A stretch of 33,033 bases of DNA, taken from contig CAJUAW010000014.1 in assembly GCA_910584605.1 (NCBI GenBank), positions 1 to 33,033 of the forward strand, given 5' to 3'. Below, piece by piece: positions 1-6,502 of this stretch. The stretch comes from an uncultured Oscillospiraceae bacterium. GTDB taxonomy: Bacteria; Bacillota_A; Clostridia; Oscillospirales; Oscillospiraceae. Under the pieces are notes generated by a model. That model saw only the letters and a program-made list of their open reading frames with translations, was not told where the DNA came from and made no database searches. The first letter of the stretch is position 1, and each line of letters begins with the position of its first letter. Both the position numbers and the translations under genes were made by a program.

Positions 1-208
1 GCTCCTCCAGCTCCTGGGCGAACTCCTTGGCCATCTGGGCGTGATGGTCGGGGTGAATGTACCGCAGGGCGTTCTTGATGGCCAGAGCCTTGTCGGCCTG
101 GGACAGGTGGGACTCCCGGCGGGGGGCCCGGCGGCAGCCCTCCTCAAAGGCGGGGTACTCGGGCAGATCATAGTCCAGCTTGATGGTCATGGCATCTGCG
201 AGATTCAT
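1..208 (-). CDS. hutU: Urocanate hydratase, N-terminal part (cut by window edge)
   Basis: Urocanate hydratase converts urocanate to 4-imidazolone-5-propionate, the second step of histidine breakdown in the cytoplasm. Only the first 69 residues lie in the window. They begin MNLADAMTIKLDYDLPEYP and continue with RRAPRRE and a helical stretch around ALKNALRYIHP-like residues (here AIKNALRYIHPDHH), which I recognise as the start of the clostridial/fusobacterial form of the enzyme (usually about 670 residues). The ATG at 208 is preceded by GGAGG eight bases upstream, so the start is well supported. It diverges from the LysR-type regulator and is near two more histidine-degradation genes. The NAD-binding and active-site regions are outside the window, so the call rests on N-terminal resemblance and context. 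Confidence 0.8.
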   Translation of the reverse strand, partial: MNLADAMTIKLDYDLPEYPAFEEGCRRAPRRESHLSQADKALAIKNALRYIHPDHHAQMAKEFAQELEE

Positions 209-361
209 AGAAAGTCCTCCGTTTCTCAAAATTTTTGTGAAATGCTTCCGGATGGCACCCGGAATCAGCTCCTAATATATTGTATTTTAACGGAAATGTG
301 CTAGAATGAAAAGCACTACTATTGTATATTTGCCATATAAAAAAGGTATGGAGGATTTGCC
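209..361. promoter_or_regulatory. Divergent hutU / LysR-regulator control region
   Basis: This AT-rich 153-bp gap separates divergently read hutU and the LysR-type gene and is the natural place for the regulator to bind. A short dyad, GTGCT-N9-AGCAC, lies at 298-316. LysR-type regulators often bind such interrupted dyads between divergent genes. The spacing here does not give the classical T-N11-A motif, so operator function is inference. TATAAA at 336-341 could be a -10 for the regulator gene, but no matching -35 is visible. Confidence 0.35.
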
Positions 362-1270
362 GTGAACTTTAAGCAGCTGGAATATTTTTCTGCCGTAGCC
401 GAGGCGGGGAGCATCTCCGGGGCCTCTCGGGAACTCCATGTGGCCCAGCCCCCCATCAGCCGGCAGCTGGCCTTGCTGGAAGATGAGCTGGGGGTGACCC
501 TCTTCCTGCGCAACAATAAAGGGATCGTGCTCACCGAGGCGGGCCGGTGCATCTACCAGCAGAGCCAGCAGATGTTTCAGAGCCTGCGGGCGATGGCGGA
601 CAGCGTCCGGGATATCAGCGCGGGGGTGCGGGGGTATTTAAAGGTGGGGATCATCTACTCCAACGTCCAGATCGCCACCAGTCTTTTAAAGGAATACCAC
701 AAGCGGTTCCCCCAGGTGGAGCTGTACGTCCGCATGGGCTCCCCCGGCGACCTGCTGGAGGACCTGGAGCAGGGAGAGCTGCATGTGCTGTTCCTCCGCA
801 GCCGGTCGGAGCGGACCTATGGCCTGCAGGAGCTGGTGCTGGGGGAGGACCCCCTGGAGCTGGTAATGTGCCCTGAGAACGATCCGGCACCGGGGCAGGG
901 GCAGGTCCCCATTCAGGCCCTGCGGGACGTGCCCATGTGCCTGCTGCGCAGCGACGACCTGTGGGGCTACAGCCAGGACCTGCTGAAGGAGTGCCGCCGG
1001 GCGGGCTTTTCCCCCAACGTGGCCTGCCACTGCTACGACACGCCGATGGAGATGCAGATGGTTCAGGCGGGCTTTGGGGTGGGCTTTCTGCCCAAATCCA
1101 TTGCGGCGGCCCATCCGGGATCGCCGGTGTATACCAAGCCGGTGCTGGAGTTTTCCGCCAAATCCTGCCCCATCCTGGTTTGGAAGGACAGTCCCTATCA
1201 GGAGGGATGCGTCAGCCGCTTTTTGGAGCTGGCGGAAACAGAACCGGACAAAGAGCGGGACAGAGCTTAA
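362..1270 (+). CDS. LysR-family transcriptional regulator
   Basis: This is a DNA-binding regulator of the LysR family, 302 residues, the usual family length. Residues 1-60 form the winged helix-turn-helix: MNFKQLEYFSAVAEAGSISG, then ASRELHVAQPPISRQL for the recognition region, then LFLRNNKGIVLTEAG. Residues of about 90-290 form the periplasmic-binding-protein-like effector domain. The GTG start at 362 has GGAGG nine bases upstream. It is divergent from hutU and immediately upstream of the formiminotransferase gene, so regulation of histidine breakdown is the simplest inference. The effector could be urocanate, histidine or formiminoglutamate; the sequence does not say which. Confidence 0.9.
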   Translation: MNFKQLEYFSAVAEAGSISGASRELHVAQPPISRQLALLEDELGVTLFLRNNKGIVLTEAGRCIYQQSQQMFQSLRAMADSVRDISAGVRGYLKVGIIYSNVQIATSLLKEYHKRFPQVELYVRMGSPGDLLEDLEQGELHVLFLRSRSERTYGLQELVLGEDPLELVMCPENDPAPGQGQVPIQALRDVPMCLLRSDDLWGYSQDLLKECRRAGFSPNVACHCYDTPMEMQMVQAGFGVGFLPKSIAAAHPGSPVYTKPVLEFSAKSCPILVWKDSPYQEGCVSRFLELAETEPDKERDRA

Positions 1271-1310
1271 TATTTTTAAGCAAACAATCAAAAACACCTT
1301 TGTCCAAATC

Positions 1311-1339
1311 TTGCATTGCCGGGCGGGATTCTATATAAT
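1311..1339 (+). promoter_or_regulatory. Sigma-A promoter of ftcD
   Basis: TTGCAT at 1311-1316 and TATAAT at 1334-1339 are separated by exactly 17 bp and sit about 60 bp before the ftcD start. This is a near-consensus housekeeping promoter, so ftcD and the cyclodeaminase gene can be expressed independently of the LysR gene. Confidence 0.75.
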
Positions 1340-1400
1340 GAATGTACCAAACGAAAAACAAGCCCCCAAACTCAAATCATTTTTTAGGAGGAAATCACCA

Positions 1401-2312
1401 ATGGCCAGACTTGTCGAGTGTATCCCCAATTTCAGCTGCAGCAAGGAGAAGGACGAGGCCGCATACAACGCCCTGGTGGAGGTGGCTAAGAGCGTGCCCG
1501 GCTGCACCCTCTTCGACGCCCAGACCGACGGCAACCACAACCGCTGCGTGTTTACCATGATCGGCTCCCCCGAGGCCGTGGAGGAGGCGGCCTTCCGGCT
1601 GGCCCAAAAGGCCGCCGAGGTCATTGACATGACCAAGCACGTGGGCGAGCACTCCCGCATGGGAGCCACCGACGTGATCCCCTTTGTCCCCACCATGGGC
1701 GTGACCGTGGAGGAGTGTGTGGAGATTTCCAAGCGGCTGGGCCAGCGCATCTGGGATGAGCTGAAGATCCCCTCCTTCCTCTATGAGGATTCCGCCTCCG
1801 CCCCCCACCGCCGCAATCTGGCCGCCTGCCGCAAGGGCCAGTTTGAGGGGATGCCCGAAAAGCTGCTCCAGGAGGAGTGGGCTCCCGACTTTGGCGAGCG
1901 GAAGATCCACCCCACCGCCGGGATCACCGCCATCGGCGCCCGGATGCCCCTGGTGGCCTTCAACGTGAATCTGGCCACCTCTGACGTGGAGGTCGCCAAG
2001 AAGATCGCGAAGGTCATCCGCGGCTCCTCCGGCGGCTTCCGCAGCTGCAAGGCCATGGGCTTCATGCTGGAGGACCGGGGCATCGCTCAGGTGTCCATGA
2101 ACATGGTCAACTACGAGGACACCTCCCTGTGTACCGTCTACGAGATGATCAAGGCCCTGGCCGAGCGGTACGGCACCTACATCGTGGGCAGCGAGGTGGT
2201 GGGCCTTACCCCCGCCAAGGCCCTGATCGACTGCGCCGAGCACTATCTGAAGCTGGAAAACTTTGACTGCCACAATCAGGTGATGGAGTATCATCTGGTG
2301 GGGATGGAATAA
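1401..2312 (+). CDS. ftcD: Glutamate formimidoyltransferase
   Basis: Transfers the formimino group of N-formimino-L-glutamate to tetrahydrofolate, releasing glutamate and 5-formimino-THF, a late step of histidine degradation. The 303-residue protein matches the stand-alone transferase rather than the fused vertebrate FTCD. Visible family motifs are VECIPNFSCS at the N-terminus, DGNHNRCVFTM near residue 45, and GEHSRMGATDVIPFVP near residues 82-97; the histidine in GEH probably corresponds to the catalytic His of the family. The ATG at 1401 has AGGAGG ten bases upstream; a much longer in-frame extension crosses the promoter and is rejected. The next gene, its pathway partner, starts 12 bp downstream with its own AGGAGG. 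Confidence 0.95.
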   Translation: MARLVECIPNFSCSKEKDEAAYNALVEVAKSVPGCTLFDAQTDGNHNRCVFTMIGSPEAVEEAAFRLAQKAAEVIDMTKHVGEHSRMGATDVIPFVPTMGVTVEECVEISKRLGQRIWDELKIPSFLYEDSASAPHRRNLAACRKGQFEGMPEKLLQEEWAPDFGERKIHPTAGITAIGARMPLVAFNVNLATSDVEVAKKIAKVIRGSSGGFRSCKAMGFMLEDRGIAQVSMNMVNYEDTSLCTVYEMIKALAERYGTYIVGSEVVGLTPAKALIDCAEHYLKLENFDCHNQVMEYHLVGME

Positions 2313-2324
2313 GGAGGAGGACCA

Positions 2325-2951
2325 ATGAAGCTTGCTGAACTGACGACCGCCGGCTTTACCGATCTGCTGGCCTCCGACGCTCCCGCCCCCGGCGGCGGGT
2401 CCGCCGCCGCCCTGGAGGGCGCTCTGGGCGCCGCCCTCACCGCCATGGTGTGCTCCCTGACGGTGGGCAAGAAGAAGTACGCTGAGCACGAGGAGCTGGC
2501 CCGGTCCGTCCAGGCCAAGGCCAATGAGCTGAGGACCCGGTTTGTGGACGTGATGGACCGGGACACCGAGGCGTTCAACGTGGTCAGCGCCGCCTTCGGC
2601 ATGCCCAAGGCCACCGACGAGGAGAAGGCCGCCCGCTCCGCAGCCATTCAGGAGGGGCTGAAGGGCTGCACCAAGACCCCCTTCGAGATGATGGAGCTGG
2701 CGGCGGAGACCCTGGAGCTCACCGCCTCGGTGCTGGGCAAGTCGAACGACAGCGCCGCCAGCGACCTGGGGGTGTCCGCCCTGTCCCTGCGGGCCGCCAT
2801 TCAGGGGGCCTGGCTCAATGTGCTCATCAATATCGGCAGCCTGAAGGATCAGGCGCTGGCGGAGGACTACCGCGCCAAGGGCGAGGCCCTGCTGGCCAAA
2901 GCCCTGCCCCTGGCCGATGAGATCTACAGCACGGTAGTCAAGGCAATGTAA
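2325..2951 (+). CDS. Formiminotetrahydrofolate cyclodeaminase (cyclodeaminase/cyclohydrolase family)
   Basis: Converts 5-formimino-THF to 5,10-methenyl-THF and ammonia, so the one-carbon unit from histidine enters the folate pool. The 208-residue protein is nearly all helical and has the family signature near its start, SDAPAPGGGSAAALEGALG (residues 17-35). Its length matches single-domain cyclodeaminases and FchA-type cyclohydrolases; the two activities cannot be told apart by eye. Direct coupling to ftcD (12-bp gap, GGAGGAGG ribosome binding site) favours cyclodeaminase. A stem-rich intergenic repeat follows the stop codon. Confidence 0.9.
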   Translation: MKLAELTTAGFTDLLASDAPAPGGGSAAALEGALGAALTAMVCSLTVGKKKYAEHEELARSVQAKANELRTRFVDVMDRDTEAFNVVSAAFGMPKATDEEKAARSAAIQEGLKGCTKTPFEMMELAAETLELTASVLGKSNDSAASDLGVSALSLRAAIQGAWLNVLINIGSLKDQALAEDYRAKGEALLAKALPLADEIYSTVVKAM

Positions 2952-3060
2952 AAAGCCTCCCTGCAAAAGGGAGGAGAACCGCCGCCGGTGACGGCGGCAG
3001 AGGAGGCGCTGCAAAGCCTCCCCAGTCAGCTTCGCTGACAGCCCCCTTGTGAAGGGGGCC
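2952..3060. repeat. Composite palindromic intergenic repeat (REP-like)
   Basis: Four consecutive inverted repeats occupy the gap after the cyclodeaminase gene: CCTCCC/GGGAGG at 2956-2974, a 7-bp GC stem at 2981-2998, GTCAGC-TTC-GCTGAC at 3025-3039, and GCCCCCTT-GTG-AAGGGGGC at 3041-3059. The phrase AAGCCTCCC occurs twice (2953-2961 and 3014-3022). This layout resembles the dispersed palindromic elements common in GC-rich gut Clostridia. Only one copy of the whole element is present here, so dispersal is prior knowledge and not seen. The last stem could also serve as a weak terminator, although no U-tract follows. Confidence 0.6.
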
Positions 3061-3071
3061 TGTAGAAACCT

Positions 3072-3171
3072 GGTCAGAGTAGGTGCAGTGCGTCAAGTGC
3101 CGTCGGACGGGAAGTTGCCGGCGGACGAAGGGCTTTTTCAGTCCCGCGATGCTGTGCCGCATTCCGCTGCC
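3072..3171 (+). ncRNA. Tetrahydrofolate (THF) riboswitch aptamer
   Basis: The segment upstream of folT matches the folE/folT-type THF riboswitch in order and sequence: AGAGTAG (3076-3082), GCGTCAAGTG (3090-3099), a GGGA-bearing loop (3109-3112), GACGAAG (3124-3130), CCGCGATG (3144-3151) and GCATTCCGCT (3159-3168). The fold is also readable. P1 pairs 3072-3077 with 3167-3171 (one bulged U). P2 pairs 3082-3089 with 3151-3158. P3 is a 7-bp stem, 3100-3106 with 3118-3124. Loop GGAA (3110-3113) can form the family pseudoknot with UUCC (3162-3165). It precedes a folate transporter, the expected target. Folate sensing should lower uptake when THF is abundant. Confidence 0.85.
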
Positions 3172-3219
3172 ATGGGGGAGTATGCTCCTTTCGTGGCAAC
3201 ACGCCATGAAAGGAGCATA
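3168..3219 (+). promoter_or_regulatory. Riboswitch expression platform controlling the folT ribosome binding site
   Basis: A 17-bp stem (3181-3197 with 3203-3219, one G-U pair, 5-base loop AACAC) buries the folT ribosome binding site AGGAG at 3211-3215. A competing hairpin pairs UGCCA (3168-3172) with UGGCA (3194-3198), with GGAG (3177-3180) and CUCC (3185-3188) inside. That competitor uses the 3' strand of aptamer stem P1 and the 5' strand of the sequestering stem. THF binding should therefore stabilise P1, free 3181-3197 to cover the ribosome binding site, and turn translation off. The pairings are seen in the sequence; the direction of switching is inferred. Confidence 0.75.
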
Positions 3220-3225
3220 TTTATT

Positions 3226-3792
3226 ATGACAATCAACAAAAACCGCTTTAGTATCTACAAGATCTGCATGCTCGCCCTGCTCACTGCTATGATGGTGCTG
3301 CTGAAACGGACCATCGCCATCGAGACGCCCTACTTCAAGTTTTCCTTCGCCTCCCTGCCCATCGTGCTGGGGGCGATGGTATTCGGTCCCATCGAGGGTG
3401 CGGTGGTCGGTTTGCTGGGAGAGTTTGTGGCCCAGGTCACCGGACCCTACGGGCTGGCCCCCACCACGGTGCTCTATGTGGCTCCTGCCGCCATCCGGGG
3501 CCTGGTGGTGGGCTGCGGGGCGCTGGCCTGCCGCCGCTCGGGCAGACGGCTGGAGAGCCGGCCGGTGCTGTGCTACGCGGTGTGCATCGCCGGGGCCATC
3601 CTGACCACGGTGGGGAATACCTTCAGCATCTGGCTGGAATGCCTGATGTACCGCACCTCCTTTGCGGTCAATCTGCCCTTTCTGCCCGGCCGCTTTTTGA
3701 CCGGGATCGCTACCGCCGTGGGCATCACGACGGCCTGCATCCCCCTGGTGCACGCCCTGCGCCGCAGCGGTGTGCTGAAATATATGGATTGA
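3226..3792 (+). CDS. folT: Folate-family ECF transporter S component
   Basis: This is the membrane substrate-binding subunit of an energy-coupling-factor importer. It would work with shared EcfA/EcfA'/EcfT subunits encoded elsewhere. The 188-residue protein is hydrophobic with about five to six membrane segments, and residues 30-70 (ETPYFKFSFASLPIVLGAMV, then FGPIEGAVVGLLGEFVAQ) are typical of FolT-like S components. Folate specificity is supported by the THF riboswitch upstream and folC two genes downstream. The ATG at 3226 follows AGGAG by 10 bases; an in-frame extension upstream would translate the riboswitch and is rejected. Likely first gene of the folT-hutD-folC-FNT transcription unit. 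I found no clear sigma-A promoter before the riboswitch, so read-through from ftcD is possible. Confidence 0.85.
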   Translation: MTINKNRFSIYKICMLALLTAMMVLLKRTIAIETPYFKFSFASLPIVLGAMVFGPIEGAVVGLLGEFVAQVTGPYGLAPTTVLYVAPAAIRGLVVGCGALACRRSGRRLESRPVLCYAVCIAGAILTTVGNTFSIWLECLMYRTSFAVNLPFLPGRFLTGIATAVGITTACIPLVHALRRSGVLKYMD

Positions 3793-3805
3793 GGGAGAGA
3801 ACGGT

Positions 3806-4387
3806 ATGATAACATGGGAACGGCTGACCCAGGCGGATTTTGTGACCACTGAATGGTCCGGCGGCACCACCACCCAGCTGGCGATCTCGCCGGAGAGGGC
3901 GGCGTACGGGGACCGGGAGTTCCTCTGGCGGCTCAGCTCGGCCACCGTGGAGCTGGACCACTCCGACTTTACCCCTTTGCCCGATTATGACCGGCTTTTA
4001 TCCGTGCTGAAGGGGAACATTCAGCTGAAAATCGGCGGCGCTGAACCTATGGAACTGGAGCCTGGACGGGTGGCCGCCTTTGACGGCGGCGTGCCGGTGG
4101 AGAGCTGGGGGCGGTGCGTAGACTTCAACCTGATGGTGCGCAAGGGGACAGGCAGGGGCTTTCTGACGGAGCTGCGCTATGAGGAACCCTGCGAGCAGAC
4201 CATTCAGCCAGGGGTGAAGGCCCGCGTTCATGGGCTGTACTGTGTGTCCGGACGGGTGCGGCTGCCGGAATTCGGCCTGGAGGCCGGGGCGGGCGAACTG
4301 CTGCTGTGCCGGGACGCTCAGGGCCAGGCGGTCCGGCTGGAGAGCGGGCCGGGCGTGGTGATCGCAGCGGCCATCCGGGAGGCGTGA
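3806..4387 (+). CDS. hutD: HutD/Ves-family cupin protein
   Basis: A 193-residue HutD/Ves-family protein with a double-stranded beta-helix (cupin) fold. Recognisable stretches are WSGGTTTQLAISPE (residues 18-31), FLWRLSSATVE (39-49) and SDFTPLPDYDRLLSVLKGN (53-71), all characteristic of the family. HutD proteins occur in histidine-utilisation clusters and are thought to limit or tune the pathway, but no biochemical role is firmly established. Its position close to ftcD and hutU fits that association. ATG at 3806, about 13 bp after folT and just after GAGGGAGAG. It is followed by folC after 3 bp. Confidence 0.85.
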   Translation: MITWERLTQADFVTTEWSGGTTTQLAISPERAAYGDREFLWRLSSATVELDHSDFTPLPDYDRLLSVLKGNIQLKIGGAEPMELEPGRVAAFDGGVPVESWGRCVDFNLMVRKGTGRGFLTELRYEEPCEQTIQPGVKARVHGLYCVSGRVRLPEFGLEAGAGELLLCRDAQGQAVRLESGPGVVIAAAIREA

Positions 4388-4390
4388 GCG

Positions 4391-5641
4391 ATGACGGATA
4401 TGGAGGCGGTGGAGTTGATCCACCAGCGGGCCTGGGTGGGCCAGAAGCCAGGGCTGGAGCGTATCCGACGGCTGCTGGGCCGTCTGGGTAACCCCCAGGA
4501 GAAGCTGAAATTTGTCCACATCGCTGGGTCCAACGGGAAGGGGTCCACCGCCGCCATGCTGGCTTCGGTGTTGACGGCGGCGGGACTGAAAACCGGGCTG
4601 TACACCTCTCCCCACCTGTGGCGGTTCCACGAGCGCTTCCAGGTGGATGGGGTCCCCATCCCTGGGGACGAGCTGGTGGAGATCGCCGTTCAGGTGCTGG
4701 CGGCGGCGGAGGATGAGACCGAGTTCGAGCTGATGACGGCCATCGGGATGGTCCACTTTCTGCGGTCCAAGTGTGATATTGTGGTACTGGAGACCGGGCT
4801 GGGGGGACGGCTGGACTCCACCAACATTATTCCCCCCCCAGAGGCGGCGGTTATCACCCACATCGGCCTGGAGCACACTGAGCTGCTGGGGGATACGCTG
4901 GACAAGATCGCTGCGGAAAAGGCGGGGATCATCAAGGAGGGCTGCAGTGTGGTCCTCTATGAGCAGGGCTTTGATCTCTACGGCCTGTTTGAGGAGATCT
5001 GTCGGTTCCGGTACAGCCGTCTGGCGCTGGCCGGTTCCCCGGTCGTGTTGTCTTCCGGACTGGAAGGCCAGACCTTTACCTACCGGGGCAGCGGGCCCTA
5101 CCACATCGCCCTTCTGGGGGAGCATCAGATCAGCAACGCCGCCGTGGTGTTGGAGACGGTGAAGGTCCTCCGGCAGCGGGGCTGGGAGATTTCGGAGGAG
5201 GCTCTGGTCCGGGGGCTGGAGGAGGCGAGATGGCCTGGACGGCTGGAGCTGGCATGGTACTCCCCCAACGTGATCCTGGACGGAGGCCACAACCCCCAGT
5301 GCATGGAGGCGCTGGCCCGGTCCCTGCGGGGGCTGTATCCGGAAAAAAAGCTCCTGTTCCTCACCGGTGTGCTGGCGGACAAGGATTATCCTGCGATGAT
5401 GGGGGAGCTGCTGCCGCTGGCCAAGGAGTTTTTTACCATTACGCCGGACAGCCCAAGGGCCATGTCCGCCCAGGAGTTGGCGGACTATCTGAGAGGCCGG
5501 GGCGGCAGGGCGGCGCCCTGCGGGACGGTCCGGGAGGCCCTGGACCAGGTACTGGCAGCGGCGGAGCCACAGGACGTGGTGTGCGTCACTGGGTCGCTGT
5601 ACATGATCGGAGAGGTGCGGCACCTGCTGAGGCTGTGTTGA
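4391..5641 (+). CDS. folC: Folylpolyglutamate synthase / dihydrofolate synthase
   Basis: ATP-dependent ligase (Mur ligase superfamily) that adds glutamate to folates, keeping them in the cell and improving their fit to folate enzymes; many family members also make dihydrofolate from dihydropteroate. The 416-residue length is typical. Motifs in order: P-loop GSNGKGST at residues 46-53, TSPHL at 72-76, LETGLGGRLDSTN near 133-145, and ITHIGLEHTELLGDTLDKIA with EKAGI near 157-181. ILDGGHNP lies near residue 300. Tight coupling to hutD and folT points to retention of imported folate. Monofunctional or bifunctional activity cannot be decided here. Confidence 0.93.
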   Translation: MTDMEAVELIHQRAWVGQKPGLERIRRLLGRLGNPQEKLKFVHIAGSNGKGSTAAMLASVLTAAGLKTGLYTSPHLWRFHERFQVDGVPIPGDELVEIAVQVLAAAEDETEFELMTAIGMVHFLRSKCDIVVLETGLGGRLDSTNIIPPPEAAVITHIGLEHTELLGDTLDKIAAEKAGIIKEGCSVVLYEQGFDLYGLFEEICRFRYSRLALAGSPVVLSSGLEGQTFTYRGSGPYHIALLGEHQISNAAVVLETVKVLRQRGWEISEEALVRGLEEARWPGRLELAWYSPNVILDGGHNPQCMEALARSLRGLYPEKKLLFLTGVLADKDYPAMMGELLPLAKEFFTITPDSPRAMSAQELADYLRGRGGRAAPCGTVREALDQVLAAAEPQDVVCVTGSLYMIGEVRHLLRLC

Positions 5642-5660
5642 GAGAGAAAGGCGGGAAAAT

Positions 5661-6461
5661 ATGCTGAGTCCAGCGGAATTTGTACCCTTTTATGCCCAGC
5701 TTGGGGTGAAAAAATGTGCTGCTCCCCTGGTGAAACTGTTTTTGGCGGCGGTTCTGGCCGGATTTTTCATCGCCTCCGGAGCGGTGGCGGCCAGTACCGC
5801 CTCCTATGGGCTGGCGAATGCCTCCGTGGCCCGGGTGGTCAGCGGACTGCTGTTCCCCTTTGGGCTGATCATGGTCATTCTCACCGGGGCGGAGCTGTTT
5901 ACCGGAAACTGCATGATCACCATTTCTCTGCTGGAGAAACAAGCTGGACTGGCGGGGATGGTGCGGAATTTGGCCGTCGTCTATGGGGGCAACTTTGTGG
6001 GGGCGGCGCTGCTGGCAGCGGCAGTGGCCTATGGAGGCGCTTTCTCCAATACGGACTTGGCGGTGTACGCCCTTCGCACCGCCGCAAACAAGTGCGCCCT
6101 GCCCTTCGGACGGGCGGTGGTGCTGGGGATTTTGTGCAACGTTCTGGTGTGCGCTGGGGTGATGTGTTCCCTGTGCGGCAAGAGTCTGCCGGGCCGGGCC
6201 ATCGGAGCCTTTGTGCCGGTGAGCTTCTTTGTCATTGGAGGCTTTGAGCACTGTGTGGCCAATATGTACTATATCCCCGCCGGACTGCTGGCGGCAGGGG
6301 TACCCCGCTGCGCTCAGCTGGCCCAGGAGGCGGGGGTGGATCTGTCCGTCTTAAGTTGGATGGGCTTTTTGCAGAATATGATCCCGGTGACTGTTGGAAA
6401 TATCATCGGGGGCTGCGGATTCGGCGCGTTGATTTGGGCCACCCAGCGGACAACCAAATAA
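5661..6461 (+). CDS. Formate/nitrite transporter family channel
   Basis: Inner-membrane pentameric channel of the FNT family (FocA/NirC type), 266 residues with six predicted membrane segments. The signature LFTGNCMI lies near residue 75, and the paired broken helices around GGNFVGA-like (here YGGNFVGAALLAA) and NVLVC are typical. Substrate within the family (formate, nitrite, hydrosulfide) cannot be read directly. Context suggests formate, because the upstream genes feed the histidine-derived one-carbon unit into the folate pool, from which formate can be released. It is the last gene of the folT-hutD-folC unit (19-bp gap) and is followed by a strong terminator. Confidence 0.88.
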   Translation: MLSPAEFVPFYAQLGVKKCAAPLVKLFLAAVLAGFFIASGAVAASTASYGLANASVARVVSGLLFPFGLIMVILTGAELFTGNCMITISLLEKQAGLAGMVRNLAVVYGGNFVGAALLAAAVAYGGAFSNTDLAVYALRTAANKCALPFGRAVVLGILCNVLVCAGVMCSLCGKSLPGRAIGAFVPVSFFVIGGFEHCVANMYYIPAGLLAAGVPRCAQLAQEAGVDLSVLSWMGFLQNMIPVTVGNIIGGCGFGALIWATQRTTK

Positions 6462-6498
6462 AAAATTCCCGGCCCCTTGATTGGGCCGGGAATTTTTT
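6461..6498. terminator. Bidirectional terminator between FNT gene and glgP
   Basis: An inverted repeat with arms AAAAATTCCCGGCCC and GGGCCGGGAATTTTT around a short loop sits exactly between two converging genes. It has A/T runs on both sides, so it should terminate transcripts from either direction. Confidence 0.92.
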
Positions 6499-6502
6499 AT
6501 GC

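Noticed and set aside
1395..3014. A 539-codon minus-strand open frame opposite ftcD and the cyclodeaminase gene
   Set aside because: Gly/His/Leu-rich antisense translation without a recognisable domain; both plus-strand genes are clear.
3049..3225. N-terminal extension of FolT
   Set aside because: This interval is the riboswitch and its expression platform; AGGAG supports ATG 3226.
3998..5623. A 541-codon minus-strand open frame opposite hutD and folC
   Set aside because: Composition-driven shadow; FolC motifs are intact on the plus strand.
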